DNA of 64,000 bases. Source: Arcuatula senhousia (lineage: Eukaryota > Mollusca > Bivalvia > Mytilida > Mytilidae). Where the stretch lies: positions 35,886,106 through 35,950,105 of the forward strand of contig OZ020303.1 in assembly GCA_963971305.1 (NCBI GenBank), in the 5' to 3' direction. Position numbers and translations under genes: made by a program. Below the pieces are notes generated by a model. It saw only the letters and a list, made by a program, of their open reading frames with translations, made no database searches and was not told the origin of the DNA. Shown here one piece after another: positions 23,810-34,972 of this stretch. The stretch's first letter is position 1. Each line of letters opens with the position of its first letter.

Positions 23810-25590
23810 TAAATACCACGTGCTTATTTCGTGTCGTAGTAAATTCGGTTTTGACCAGAGTTTGGTTCATGATCTGTATCATTTATATTCATATGCAAGG
23901 GCAAGATTAAATTACTTTGAAGGTTAAATTCGTTCTCTTTTTGCAATAAATGACTTTACATAGACATAAAAAAGCAGAATATTATATACATGTCTTGCAC
24001 ACAAAAGCATTTCACAAGTTATCTTTGCTTATCATAATGTTCGAATAGTGGGGCGTTTTTAATCGAAGTTACTGAAGTTGAATTATTCAGAGAGCATCGC
24101 ACGGAGTATTGTCATAAAGTAATGTCATACCACAAAGTATGGGGGTAATACTGTGTTAGGACATCCGTGACCCCTGGCAATTCTGAAAATTAATGTGATT
24201 TGTTAATAGAATACTGGTAATACATCGAAAAAACACAGGGACAAGTTTCCTTCTACCATCATTTTTTCGAGTAAATGTGCCGCACGAAATTTAAAGTCCC
24301 TGCATGTGAAAAAAGTGAGCAAATGCTCCAGTCTGTGTTTTGCAACACCACGCCGCGAGTCCATTTATAGTTCGTTTATGATAGATTAATCAAAGTCAAA
24401 GTCTGCCATACTAAAACACATATACTAGTATGTTCATTTCGATATCAAAGTTTCGTTTAAAAGCACTTTACATCAACAGTGTTTTTTTTATAGTTTATAA
24501 AACGTAAGCTCAAATTGCAGAAGCAGGTAGGGAAATTCATTCATGAGTAAAAGTTGAAAAGCATAACCTTTGCTATAAAGTTGTGAAAAAGACCTCTTAA
24601 CTTTTAAAAAAGCAAATTTTTAGTTCATCTATTCTTTCACGTTTTTTATTCTTATTACACATAAATAAATTTGATTAAAATAAGTTGAAGTTGCGATTTG
24701 ATTGAACGATTTTTTTTCATATCCGAATGGAAAAAAAAATCATGGGGAAACGCCCACTTTTTTACAGGAGCCACCTTGTATCTCTTGTAGATTCCTCCGT
24801 TCTGCGGAGCACCATGCATTAATGCAAGTTGTTTATATTGGTGGTATTGGGTTAGTATCCAGAATACCAATTTCCATTACCATTTTAGCTCTTTTATTAG
24901 TAAAATGTTCATTGTTTTTTAATCAATTCGAAAATTATATTTATAAGGAATGATAATATTTTTTTCATACCCTAATGAAAAAAGAAATTATAACAGTCAG
25001 TCGTTCCTGTGTAAGATGTTGAAAGTCACCAAAAACCAAGCATTGTTAATTTAAAATTAAAAAAGTTTTTTAGTTTATTTTGTCCTGAAAGGTTGCAAAA
25101 AGCGATGGACAGTAAAAAATGCTAGAGGAGTATTTAAATGGCAGGCTCATAATTCTTAGCAACAGCTTTGCGACTCTTTTTCAGTCAAGTATTGTGAAAT
25201 TGTACGAAGATTGATTTCACCTTTTTTGGAGGGTAATCATACTCCTTTAAACATCAAAAGGTCATGAACTTCCAAATGTGTAACGAAATTTATTTTAATC
25301 TACCGTAACGGTTATTACATGGTTAAAATAAATTGAATACATTATTACATGTACTACAGACTATTACTTCATGCCTACTATAATCCCTACCGGATCTATC
25401 CAGTTTGAAGTATCGAGAAATTGAAAGTTGTGCTTAGTATACTCTATATATATACGTGTTCAAGATTATCAAATGTTGAGAACAATATTTATAAATGTAT
25501 CACTAAATCGACATGAAAAAAGTTTTATAATGTGTGTTAGCAGTAACATTTTTAAAGCTCAAGTGCATAAATGTATACTAAGAAATACAA
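23810..25590. other. Intergenic; no gene seen
   Basis: The stretch is AT-rich with short open frames that show no family signal. Nothing here supports a gene. Confidence 0.4.
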
Positions 25591-25592
25591 AT

Positions 25593-26029
25593 AACGCACC
25601 ACTTCTTTCCTTCCACGATTCTTTTAAAAAATATATTAATACTTTTATCCTAAATGATAAATCAAACCTAATTCAATAAAATTTCTTAAATTGGCACCAG
25701 TGGGCTCACGGCATGAATTTTTGATAAAGAAGTCGAAGATTTGAAAAGTTTGGACAGTTTTTGCGCAATTTAGCTTTGTCCCCCATTTTCTGGACACACT
25801 TTGGATGAGCATATTTTTTTTTTAAATTGGTGATTTTTTTTTTCATTTTGGGGTTAAAAACTCATTTTTGTCGAAATTTTAAAACGAAAAATCAGACTTT
25901 TTTGAAAATTGCAGAGAGTGGTGTTAAGGACCCCACAAATATTGTGCCAAAATCTCAGATCATTCCGATGACCACTCTAAGAGATATTTGCTATTTAACT
26001 TTTAAGGAAATAAATGGAAGTGGTGCGTT
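25593..26029. mobile_element. Small element with AACGCACCACTTC inverted ends
   Basis: ACGCACCACTTCTTTCC at 25594 is answered by GGAAGTGGTGCGTTT at 26015-26029. The segment between them is non-coding and stands at the left edge of the 165-bp array, as though inserted there. Confidence 0.55.
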
Positions 26030-27224
26030 TCATATGTTGTTTAGTATGGTCCTTTAAAGGTGAAAAAATCGAGTTTTTTCATGTTTTTTGCTAATTGAAT
26101 GAAAGCTATTTCAGATAGAGAAAAGCTGATGCTTGCTTAAACCTTCAACTGATTGAGCTCTACAAAAGTCTCCATAGGGTCGAAGTTGTCAGATGACCCC
26201 TTATACTTTAAAAGTGAAAAATAACGTTTTTTCATGTTTTTGATCCATTGAATGAAAACTATTTCAGATAGAGAAAAATATGTTGCTTTCTTAAACCTTC
26301 AGATGGTTGGGCTCTACAGAAGTCTTTATATGGTCGTGGTTTTCAGATGATCCCTTATAAAGGTTATGGCCCTTTAAAGGTGAAAATGAGTGTTTTTTTC
26401 CTGTTTTTCATGTTTTTGGCCAATAGAATGAAAATTATTGCAGATTGAGAAAAGCTGTTTTTTGCTTAAACCTTCAGCTAATTCAGCTCTACAAAAGTCT
26501 CCTTTAGGTCGAATTTGTCAAATGACCCTTTGTATGGGTTATGGTCCTTTAAAGGTAAAAAATGTACTTTTTCATGTTTTTGCCCCATAAAATGAATACT
26601 ATTGAAGACGGAGAAAACTTGTTGCCTTGTTAAACCTTCAGCTCATTAGGCTGTACAAAAGTCTTCATTGGGTCAAAGTTTTCAGATTACTCCTTACAGG
26701 GGTTATGGCCCTTTAAAGGTATAAAATAACATTTTTCATGTTTTTGCTCTACAGAATCATCGGAAAGCTATTGCAGATAGAGAAAAGCTGTTGCTTGCTA
26801 ACCTTCATCTAATCAAGCTCTACAAAAGTTTCCGATGGGTCAAAGCTGTCAGATGACCCCAGTTAAACGTTATGACCCTTTAAAGGTTGAAAATAGTGGG
26901 TTTTTATTTCGTGTTTTCGTCCTGTAGAATGAAAGCTGTATTAAAGATAGAGAAATGCTGTTGCTTGCTTAAACCTTCGGCACATAATCTCTACAAATGT
27001 CTCCATTTGGTTTAAGTTGTCTGATTATCCCTTATAGGAATTATGGCCCTTTCAAGGTAATAAATAGTTTTTTTAAAGTTTTTGTTCTATAGAATGAAAA
27101 CTATTGCAGAAAGAGAAAGGCTCCGTGCTTAAACCTTCAGCTTATTTCAAGCTCTACTAAAATTTCTAATAGATTAAAGTTGTCAGATGATCAATATGGA
27201 AGAGACCCTCATGGCCCTTAGAAC
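26030..27224 (-). repeat. 165-bp tandem array, seven units
   Basis: The marker GATAGAGAAAAGCTG or close variants recurs near 26115, 26267, 26445, 26608, 26778, 26946 and 27111. Other shared blocks are CTCTACAAAAGTCTCC and TATGGCCCTTTAAAGG. The same unit in the opposite orientation makes up the array at 40450-41340. Confidence 0.85.
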
Positions 27225-27890
27225 CAGATGAGCGATTCAGAGTCCTGGGAGCCACTTGTTATTTTGCTTTTCGAATTCTAGCTACATTCAATGTATTTTG
27301 GCATTGAACTTTTGGCTAGAGTGTTTTTGATGAGGTTTTTTTACAAAATGCCCGACAAGCAAAGTTCGTAAAGATGCCTAGAACCGTTTGTTTTAACTTT
27401 GTTTTGAGTTACCAACTGCTAGTAGAGAATTCTTCCCGAGGCTAACCGTTTCCCTTATCAGTTATTCTGTGTTGGGGATATAGCAAAGTCATATTTTTCG
27501 TTTCTTATATTCATAAGATTATTCTACCCCCCGGGCATGATGCCATAAGTTTAATCTTGGTACCACTTTCGATGATTTAAGTCGGCTTTTTTATATTTTG
27601 TTTAACCTTTGCATATATTTTTTGTACGAGTGTCTATGGTGAAATGCGCCTCAAATCTTTTTTCTTTTTGACAGGAACTTGGTTGTAATTGTTTTGGGGG
27701 CATTTAGTTTTCATACCCTCAAATATCATAGTTGATTTGGCTTCGACCGTCTCTGATGAGTCTTATGATGATGTAGGAGTAAGTTACAATATTTTTCATA
27801 AAATATACAATGTATTCTTATATTTAATTATTCTAAGTTCACTTAAAATCTACCTTGTAAAAATAAAAATAAAAGATCGCTAAAACTGTT

Positions 27891-27896
27891 TTTATT
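27891..27896 (-). terminator. Polyadenylation signal for profilin-like copy 2
   Basis: TTTATT on the + strand reads AATAAA on the - strand, 82 bases after the stop of the gene at 27978-28385. Confidence 0.5.
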
Positions 27897-27977
27897 TGTA
27901 GTTTCTAAGAGCAAATTGTTTTATGAGTATTTACATTAATAAAATTTAGAAGGCTATAACACAAAGAAACAAAACCT

Positions 27978-28385
27978 CTAACAAACTGTTGGTATCTTGC
28001 TAAGTTTTAAAGAAGCACTTCTGTTTAGTCTTTTGCCAAACTTTGTCACTTCATACACACACGACCCTGGAGTATCGGAATGTCCCACAGCTACTATTGT
28101 ATAGTCCGTACATCTGTGTATCACCATAATTTGTTGTTCAGATTTTCCAACTATCGTATTAACGTCATCGTTCTTTCGGAAGCAGGTGTAACAGTCACCA
28201 CAAAGCTTTAACTTCATTAGAGAGTGATAATGTCCACTAAGCGCACAGTTGAACCCGTTAATGTCGTTGTCGCAAACCTCCATTTCGCTGCTGCAGCATA
28301 AAATCTCTCCTTCATTGCTGATGATGGCGGCGCGTTCGATCTTCTTATTTCGAGTTATTCTGGAGATACAATCTTCCCAATCCAT
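27978..28385 (-). CDS. Divergent profilin-like protein, copy 2
   Basis: A single exon encodes 135 residues starting MDWEDC, the profilin N-terminal helix with its Trp. It continues ERAAIIS, GEILCC, INGFNCALSG, LKLCGDCYTCFRK, NTIVGKSEQQIMVIHR, YTIVAVGHSD and SCVYEVTKFGKRL. It aligns through its whole length with copy 1, about 5 kb away on the same strand, so the two are tandem paralogues. An in-frame TAA lies six codons before this ATG, so the start is well fixed. Upstream, 28616-28560 on the - strand has a short frame MTLLLLSLAIS; it is in another frame and I do not join it. Confidence 0.78.
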   Translation of the reverse strand: MDWEDCISRITRNKKIERAAIISNEGEILCCSSEMEVCDNDINGFNCALSGHYHSLMKLKLCGDCYTCFRKNDDVNTIVGKSEQQIMVIHRCTDYTIVAVGHSDTPGSCVYEVTKFGKRLNRSASLKLSKIPTVC

Positions 28386-28761
28386 ATTGATATTGATTTA
28401 TATGCTGGAATATGTTGTAACTCACGCCCGTTTCGTTCGATGTCTCCGATCTTTTGCACTGATTGGTTCTCAGGTTGCAGTTTTGCCCACAGACTGAATC
28501 TATAAGATGAATTGTTGTTCAAATGGCTTCTTTTTCTCTGAAGAAATGATTTACAGCAGCCATCCAAAGTTGTTCATTTTGAGAAATGGCTAAACTAAGT
28601 AACAGCAATGTCATTTTACATGTATTTTCAATTCTCATTAACAAATCAAGAATATAAATCCAGCATATAAAAATTTACGGTAAAAAAATAAAACAGTAAA
28701 TAAAAACAGCACAGAAGACCAATGTGACTTATAAACTGTGAAATAAAAGTAGTAATTCCCT

Positions 28762-28771
28762 TATTTATATA
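28762..28771 (-). promoter_or_regulatory. Possible TATA box upstream of profilin-like copy 2
   Basis: TATATAAATA on the - strand lies about 377 bases upstream of the ATG at 28385. The distance implies a long leader or an untranslated intron, so the assignment is weak. Confidence 0.3.
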
Positions 28772-30230
28772 GGATTTGGTTAAATTTGACACGTGATTAA
28801 ACGACTAGTGAGCTTCTATTCAAATAAATTGAGCAACAATCAATTCAACATGAATATGAATTAATTTCGGGTTCACAGTTTTTATAGAGTCCATACAAAA
28901 CACAATAATTAACAAGTATTAGCTTTTAAGAAAAGCTTGCCTGACCTCAGTATATAATTATCATGTATAATAATTTTCAAATAGATTTTTGATATTGGCA
29001 CACTTCCTGCAATTGAGCGTGGTATACTATAAGAAAAAAGAAACTGTACATGTGCTTTTACCTTGCTCCACAGTATAGGCAAAATCAATCAATCAATCAA
29101 TCAATCATTCATTCATTACACTCTGACATCTTTCTCGTGCATTAAGCTCAATAAATCAATTAATTATATGTCAAATTAACACACTTGTCTGTTTGACAGT
29201 GTCTGAAATGGCCGGTCGCCCGGTCGCCAAATGCGACCAGAACCTTGGAAGGGCGATTAAAAGTTTTAAAATGTGTGAAGTTACAGGCCCAAATAAAAAT
29301 GTCTGGGCGATTAATCGTTTCTGGGCGATCGATTTCTATGCTTGATAGCTGTTCCATTTTAATAGAAAACACCAACATAAATTTTAATTTACACTTATGA
29401 CCTACTTATTGTTTTGTTCACTGGCTGACCTTATCGTTGCATGCTGATGTGTTTACATTATGACAATTAATTTTCAACTGATAATATACACAAAACAAAA
29501 TTATTATTTTTCATTTATGATGTGAACAGTGATGCAAATTTAATTAATTGAATAAATAAATTTATTTACTTCAGTAGGGCAATTTGTTTGTTATGTAATG
29601 ACAAACATTAAACTTTAGCTAAGTAATTAACACAGACAATAAAAAGCATGTGAATAAAAGTGATGCTGAAACGCAACCAGTAGCAAACCCATTTATCAAA
29701 CACCAGTTGAACAGTTCTTGTCAAATATCACAATGATTGACATCGTTTTTATTTACAGTGAATAATGTAAATTTGAGTGCAGGTACGGGTTCTGATTACA
29801 CATTTTAGCCGTACCTTCCTGACAGCAAACATGGCGGCCTCCATGTAACAACTAAATCTTATACTGCCTGACCCCTTGGGGTCAGGCAATAATTAAGTTC
29901 GAAAAACTGACATTAATGAACAATGCATAAAATAGATAATAAATAAATAAAATTACTATCATAATTCCGATTAGAATTAAAGTATGAGAATATTTGGAAA
30001 AAAAATTTAACAACATCTTCGAATTTTCAAACGAAAAAAAAAGTTTTGAGCTCGGGAACTCCTACCGGTTGCATGAGTTTTTGAGACATTTTTTTAGTCA
30101 TTTAATAACAAAGTGATGCGTTTTGTTATATTTAAATTTTTTAAATATAATTGTTCAAATTTATAAATTAACTTATAATTAGCGAATCAATGCCTTTAGT
30201 GATATAGTTTGCATTTCTTTCCTTTTGTGG
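28772..30230. other. Intergenic; microsatellite and short palindrome only
   Basis: A (CAAT)n tract lies at about 29083-29107. A perfect hairpin TGCCTGACCCC/GGGGTCAGGCA with a two-base loop is at 29865-29888. No supported gene is present. Confidence 0.5.
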
Positions 30231-30474
30231 TTACAAATACCAAAACGCGGGTATGAACGGTTAATTTGGATATGCTATATATCGATATTTCAAGGAGTAA
30301 CCTCTCATCAGTAGCATTTAATCAAAACATTGGAAGGTCAAATTCCGAATCTCTTGAAAACGAAAAGTACTCAAAACCAAAATGTTCGAACAAGGAAGCC
30401 AAATCCAGCACCGAGGATATCGACCATGTGCATTACAAGGAAAGAAACCTGGTGTTTTAAACAATTTTGAATTT
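30231..30474 (+). repeat. 244-bp direct repeat, copy 1
   Basis: This unit recurs at 30612-30855, offset 381 bases, with no difference that I can see over 244 bases. The 64-codon open frame inside is identical in both copies and is carried by the repeat. A 137-bp spacer separates the copies. Confidence 0.92.
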
Positions 30475-30611
30475 AAAAACGGAAATTTCAGCGACAAAAA
30501 TATTAGAAATTTTATGGTAAATCGTGTCAGACAAGTCTGACTTCCAGGCTTGTGATTACCCTCGGGGACCTCTGGTCCACCAGCAGCGGTTATCGCCCAG
30601 TGGTTTTAAAA

Positions 30612-30855
30612 TTACAAATACCAAAACGCGGGTATGAACGGTTAATTTGGATATGCTATATATCGATATTTCAAGGAGTAACCTCTCATCAGTAGCATTT
30701 AATCAAAACATTGGAAGGTCAAATTCCGAATCTCTTGAAAACGAAAAGTACTCAAAACCAAAATGTTCGAACAAGGAAGCCAAATCCAGCACCGAGGATA
30801 TCGACCATGTGCATTACAAGGAAAGAAACCTGGTGTTTTAAACAATTTTGAATTT
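30612..30855 (+). repeat. 244-bp direct repeat, copy 2
   Basis: This is the second of two apparently identical units (see 30231-30474). A diverged fragment of the unit's end is in intron 13 of the astacin gene, at 11183-11240. Confidence 0.92.
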
Positions 30856-32281
30856 GGAATATGTCATTTTCTTTGCATCAGAGTGATATTCATTTACATG
30901 TGAATTATTTTGTTAGCTGATTTCAATGACTGCTATTGATCAGAAATTCAAATAAATTGTTACATTGTCAAAAAATAGGTACATCAGAAAAAAGTTTAAA
31001 GCAATGAAATTTTTATCACTATGATGTTTACAATGTATTTTACATTATTCAAGCTTTTATCATATCAAAATTTCACAGACTTGGATCTTGTGCTTTTCCG
31101 CTTGAATTTTGTCCCTCAAAATTCCAGATTATAAGATATGGTACCGGCTTTGATATGCAAGTGAGAATATCCGTGTAATTTAACAGACAGACAGTTGTTT
31201 TTGAACTATTTATAACAACAAGAACTTAAGTATATGGAATGTTTTCCTCCCAGATGATAAATTGAAAAAGATAACAGACATTCATATAAGATGATTAACA
31301 GACCAAGAAAAATGAGGGTAAATTTCTTTTTTTTTCATCTTCCGTTGAAGACCGCTATATACTGGTTTTAATATCCTAGGCCAACCTGGTAGCCTAGGAT
31401 ATTATATATTTGTTTGATGTCCCCTTACAGATAGTCTCTTTGTTTGTTTTTGATTTTAGTAAAATTTCTGAAATCATAAGACACGCATATCCCATGCACG
31501 TGTACACGTCACCAATGAGCCATAGAAATAAATCGAGACCTATTAAAATATTGCATTAAATTCCATAATTAAAATGCCTTTCGAAATGATATAATATCTT
31601 ATATCCTAAGCCATCCTAATCTCCTTAATTGCATGCTATGATCGGTCAAATAAATGTCGTATCCGAGAAATTCACAGTGGGGACCAAACTTAAGTATCGA
31701 AGTCCGCGTAAAGGAGGGATAGTGTTGTTCAGTCTTGTTTTGTGGGCGCAAATCATGTAGCACGGCTTTTCAGGTGGTTTTAAGAATATATGCAGCTTTT
31801 TACACATTATTAAAGGTATCCAACTTGATGATATTAATTGGTTGTCTCATAATTATATAGATCATAATAATTTTTGTTTTATCAGAGTTATCTGAATAAC
31901 AAGCGTCAGTTTCTGTTTACATGTATACTCAAGTAGCATATACCAAGGTGCAAAGGGGTTCCCCCCAAAAAGAACAGAAATATAATGGCCAATAACAGAT
32001 ATAGAATCCTGGCATAAAAAAGTAAAAAACAGAGAACAATGACCGTAAAATTGTAAAAAGAGAGTGTAAAATAATGAGAATGATGACAAATAATGATAAA
32101 AAAAGAATAGAAAAAACGCCCCACCACATATTATCAGAATAAAGAATAGAGGACCAAATCAGTGCCCTATCTAGAAAAATAACAATGATCAACTCCTAAT
32201 AACATACATGCAGTACTAAGACCAAGAAAAATATACACCTAGGAAAACAGGCGATTGGTCACCAGTCTCCGAATAGACAAG
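30856..32281. other. Intergenic; no gene seen
   Basis: Three overlapping - strand frames near 31862-32192 have low-complexity, hydrophobic translations of AT-rich DNA. None shows a family signal. Confidence 0.45.
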
Positions 32282-32283
32282 TA

Positions 32284-32860
32284 CAGATGGGTCCAGTCCT
32301 AACCTGTACAAACGTGGACAAAAAGCAGACTTTTGGACAGCTATTTTGGTCAGGTCAGGTCAGCTTGAGCTGTCCGAAAAGTAAACCTTGGTCTGTTGGA
32401 GTGAACCACGGTCCGCTTCGTCTGGTCAGGTTCACTATCTTGACAGGACAGGAGCTGACCTGACCAGAAGTCTGGTCAGCTAAAAGCTGTCCTGACCAGA
32501 AGTCTGGTCAGCCAATAGCTGTCATGACCAGAGGTCTGGTCAGCCTAGAGCTGTCCTGACCTAAAGTCTGGTCAGCTAATAGCTGTCCTGACCAAAGGTC
32601 TTGTCAGCTAAGAGCTGTCCTGACCAGAGGTCTGGTCAGCTAATATCAGACCAGACCTGTGGTCAGGTCAGCTTAAAGCTGTCCTAGGATAGGAATAGAA
32701 ACCAGACCAAGGACAAAGTCTGCTATTAAAGCGAACTTCAGACCTGTCCACGGTCCACTAAGGCTGGCCAGAATGCTGTCCAGAGTGAACCAAGAACTGA
32801 CTTTTGGACAGGTTCTCTGGTCCACTTGCCATACAGGTTAGGACTGGACCCATCTGTATA
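32284..32860. mobile_element. 577-bp foldback element with 32-bp internal repeats
   Basis: The left end CAGATGGGTCCAGTCCTAAC after TA (32282-32308) is the exact reverse complement of the right end (32834-32860). The outer TA on both sides could be a TA target duplication. The centre has about six copies of a 32-base unit (GACCAGAGGTCTGGTCAGCT), itself palindromic. The whole element could fold into a long hairpin. It encodes no protein. Confidence 0.88.
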
Positions 32861-34951
32861 TGATGTCATTTCTTCGGAAGGGACAAAAATATAGGACCCT
32901 TAAGTTCGATAAGAGTACAAGACTCTGACAATGGAGTCGTCACAAAGGACAAGGGGCATATTAAGGGCATATATTGACCCAATGATTCGGCTAAAAAGTA
33001 AAAGTTTGATAATTAGCTTCAGATTTTTAAAAATTGATAAGTAGTTATGTCTATCAAAGGTATTCTAAACTTTTAAATTCGTTTGATGTTTGTATTATAT
33101 GGACATCATTATTTTTTTTGTACATAGCTAGACACTGTATAAGATTTCATTTTGATAATCAGTTTTTGAATACGATAGTACCGCTTTGTCTGTAGAATAT
33201 GAAATGAAAGGAGAAACTGTATTGTTGTTTATTCAGTTGTGCTGTATTTCTGCCCATATCGTGTTACGCTTGGAAAGTGCACTTGGGATTTTACACAATA
33301 TAAAAAGCTTAATATTTATTCTAAATAAGAAAGCACTGAATCGGACCCCAAAAATATCGTTGACAATAAAAATATAAATGCAAGGAATATAAAAGACGTG
33401 CTTTCATTAGTTTTTGCACTGTAATAATATACATTACCATTTTTTTAGTACACTGACTTGCACTTACCAAAAATCAAATAATTGTTGATATGTCAACAAA
33501 TACATATTTCATTTACAGAAGCACTTATGCTTGTTGAGGAACCACAAACCACCATAAAACCTAACGTTGGTGTTCAGAGTACCTGAAACAAAGCCTGTGT
33601 TTTTTCGGCATGACAAAAAAATTGTTGTCAAGTGGCCGGTTTTTCTTCAATACCGTTTTAAAAAGCAAATCAAGCATCAAATATTTGTTGTGGACTATTT
33701 CTCATAACTCATAATTGCCGAAGGGCAACATGGTTTCATTCATTATATGTATATAACTTTTTGTAAACACGAACAGAAAACTGACTGTTGTCAAACGAAT
33801 CGAGGTTTTTCCACCATATTTATTGTCACTTTCCAAATTATGCTGCGCACTTACCAATAACATCTGTTTATGATATATTTCAGAAAGGGAATAGAGAAAA
33901 CCAAAGCTATCTTGTAAAATGAAAGGTAAAATGATCGGCGAATTTTTTATTTAGACGCTGCTGTTCTTTATTTTTTTATTTTCTCTATGTGTAGCTTAGT
34001 CGTACATTGATTCACTAGATCTCCCATTTTCTTCGAAGTGTAAAAATGAACCTTAATGCGTTCCACGTTCAGAAATGCTGGGACATTTTTATCGACTAAC
34101 GTATGAATACCATCAAATATGCCCTATTATTTGGTATTTCAGCTTTTATCAAAAGTGTAATAAAGATATAAAAGCGATATAGTAATTTTATTTGATCCCC
34201 ATGAATGGCATTTAAACTTAACATATGATTTTATACATGCCATTGAGTTATTGATCCTAATGGTATGTGAAGAACTTCGAAACCTCTCGGATAGCGTCCT
34301 TAGTAATAACCAAAGTGTAAATAATTCGACGATCATGATAAATAAAAAGGTAAGATTGATGTATTATTAAATAAAAAATACTATTGTACCCCCTAATTTT
34401 GAAACACACCAACGCATTTTCCAATCTTGGTCCTTAGCACCGGTCCCCTTGAGTTTTCAATCATGTTTACCTGTACGTTGTTTCATGTCATACATATGTA
34501 TCTTAGGAGAAAGGGAAGCATTTAATATCTCAAAGTTATAATATATGATCAATATTTTGGCTTTGGATCATTTAGATTTTTTTATGTGTAAATCGTACAA
34601 AAACTCTCCCAAATCGTTATGCCAATGGTGTGTGCCAACTTTGTTGCCTACAGCATGAATGCTTTGAACCATAGAAATAAAATTAATCTTAGGTGACACC
34701 TTATTAATTTATCAGCATATAATAATCTTTAATTTAATAATTGTTAATTATCAGTACAATTTCAATTTGGACTTTTAAGTCCAATGTACATCAATCCTTA
34801 GTTTCAAGGTAAGAAATTTACAATATTAAATTTCTCAAAGCATTTTTAAGATCATTATGATTGTCTCCAATATCTTCAATACATGTATTGGACAACAGAA
34901 AAATATCTTTAATCAAATTCAAAACAAACTTCAATATTTTATTTTTAACAG
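32861..34951. other. Intergenic upstream of the ankyrin gene; no gene seen
   Basis: No coding exon is supported. A splice acceptor-like TTTTTAACAG at 34942-34951 may end an intron after an untranslated first exon of the next gene. Confidence 0.4.
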
Positions 34952-34972
34952 CTACATATTTGAGATAAATGA

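Larger units (their letters stand above)
21801..27260. mobile_element. 5.5 kb region bracketed by 36-base inverted ends, containing a profilin gene
   Basis: Left end 21801-21836 (AACAAGAGGCTCCCAGGAGC...) and right end 27225-27260, read in reverse complement, match at about 31 of 36 positions. The same kind of end appears at 40424 and 61272. Inside are the profilin-like gene 23229-23666, a nested inverted pair at 25593-26029 and a tandem array 26030-27224. Either this is one large composite unit, or two family members whose other ends have decayed. I see no transposase and no clear target-site duplication. Confidence 0.5.

Noticed and set aside
28560..28616. Signal-peptide-like MTLLLLSLAIS upstream of profilin copy 2
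   Set aside because: The frame stops, a TAA precedes the profilin ATG in its own frame, and no suitable acceptor joins them. Profilins are not normally secreted.
30266..30841. Two identical 64-codon open frames
   Set aside because: They are identical only because the 244-bp DNA segment is duplicated. No start context, domain or splice signal supports a protein.
31862..32192. Three overlapping - strand frames, hydrophobic
   Set aside because: Phe/Leu/Ile-rich translation of A-rich DNA in all three frames at once; no family pattern.
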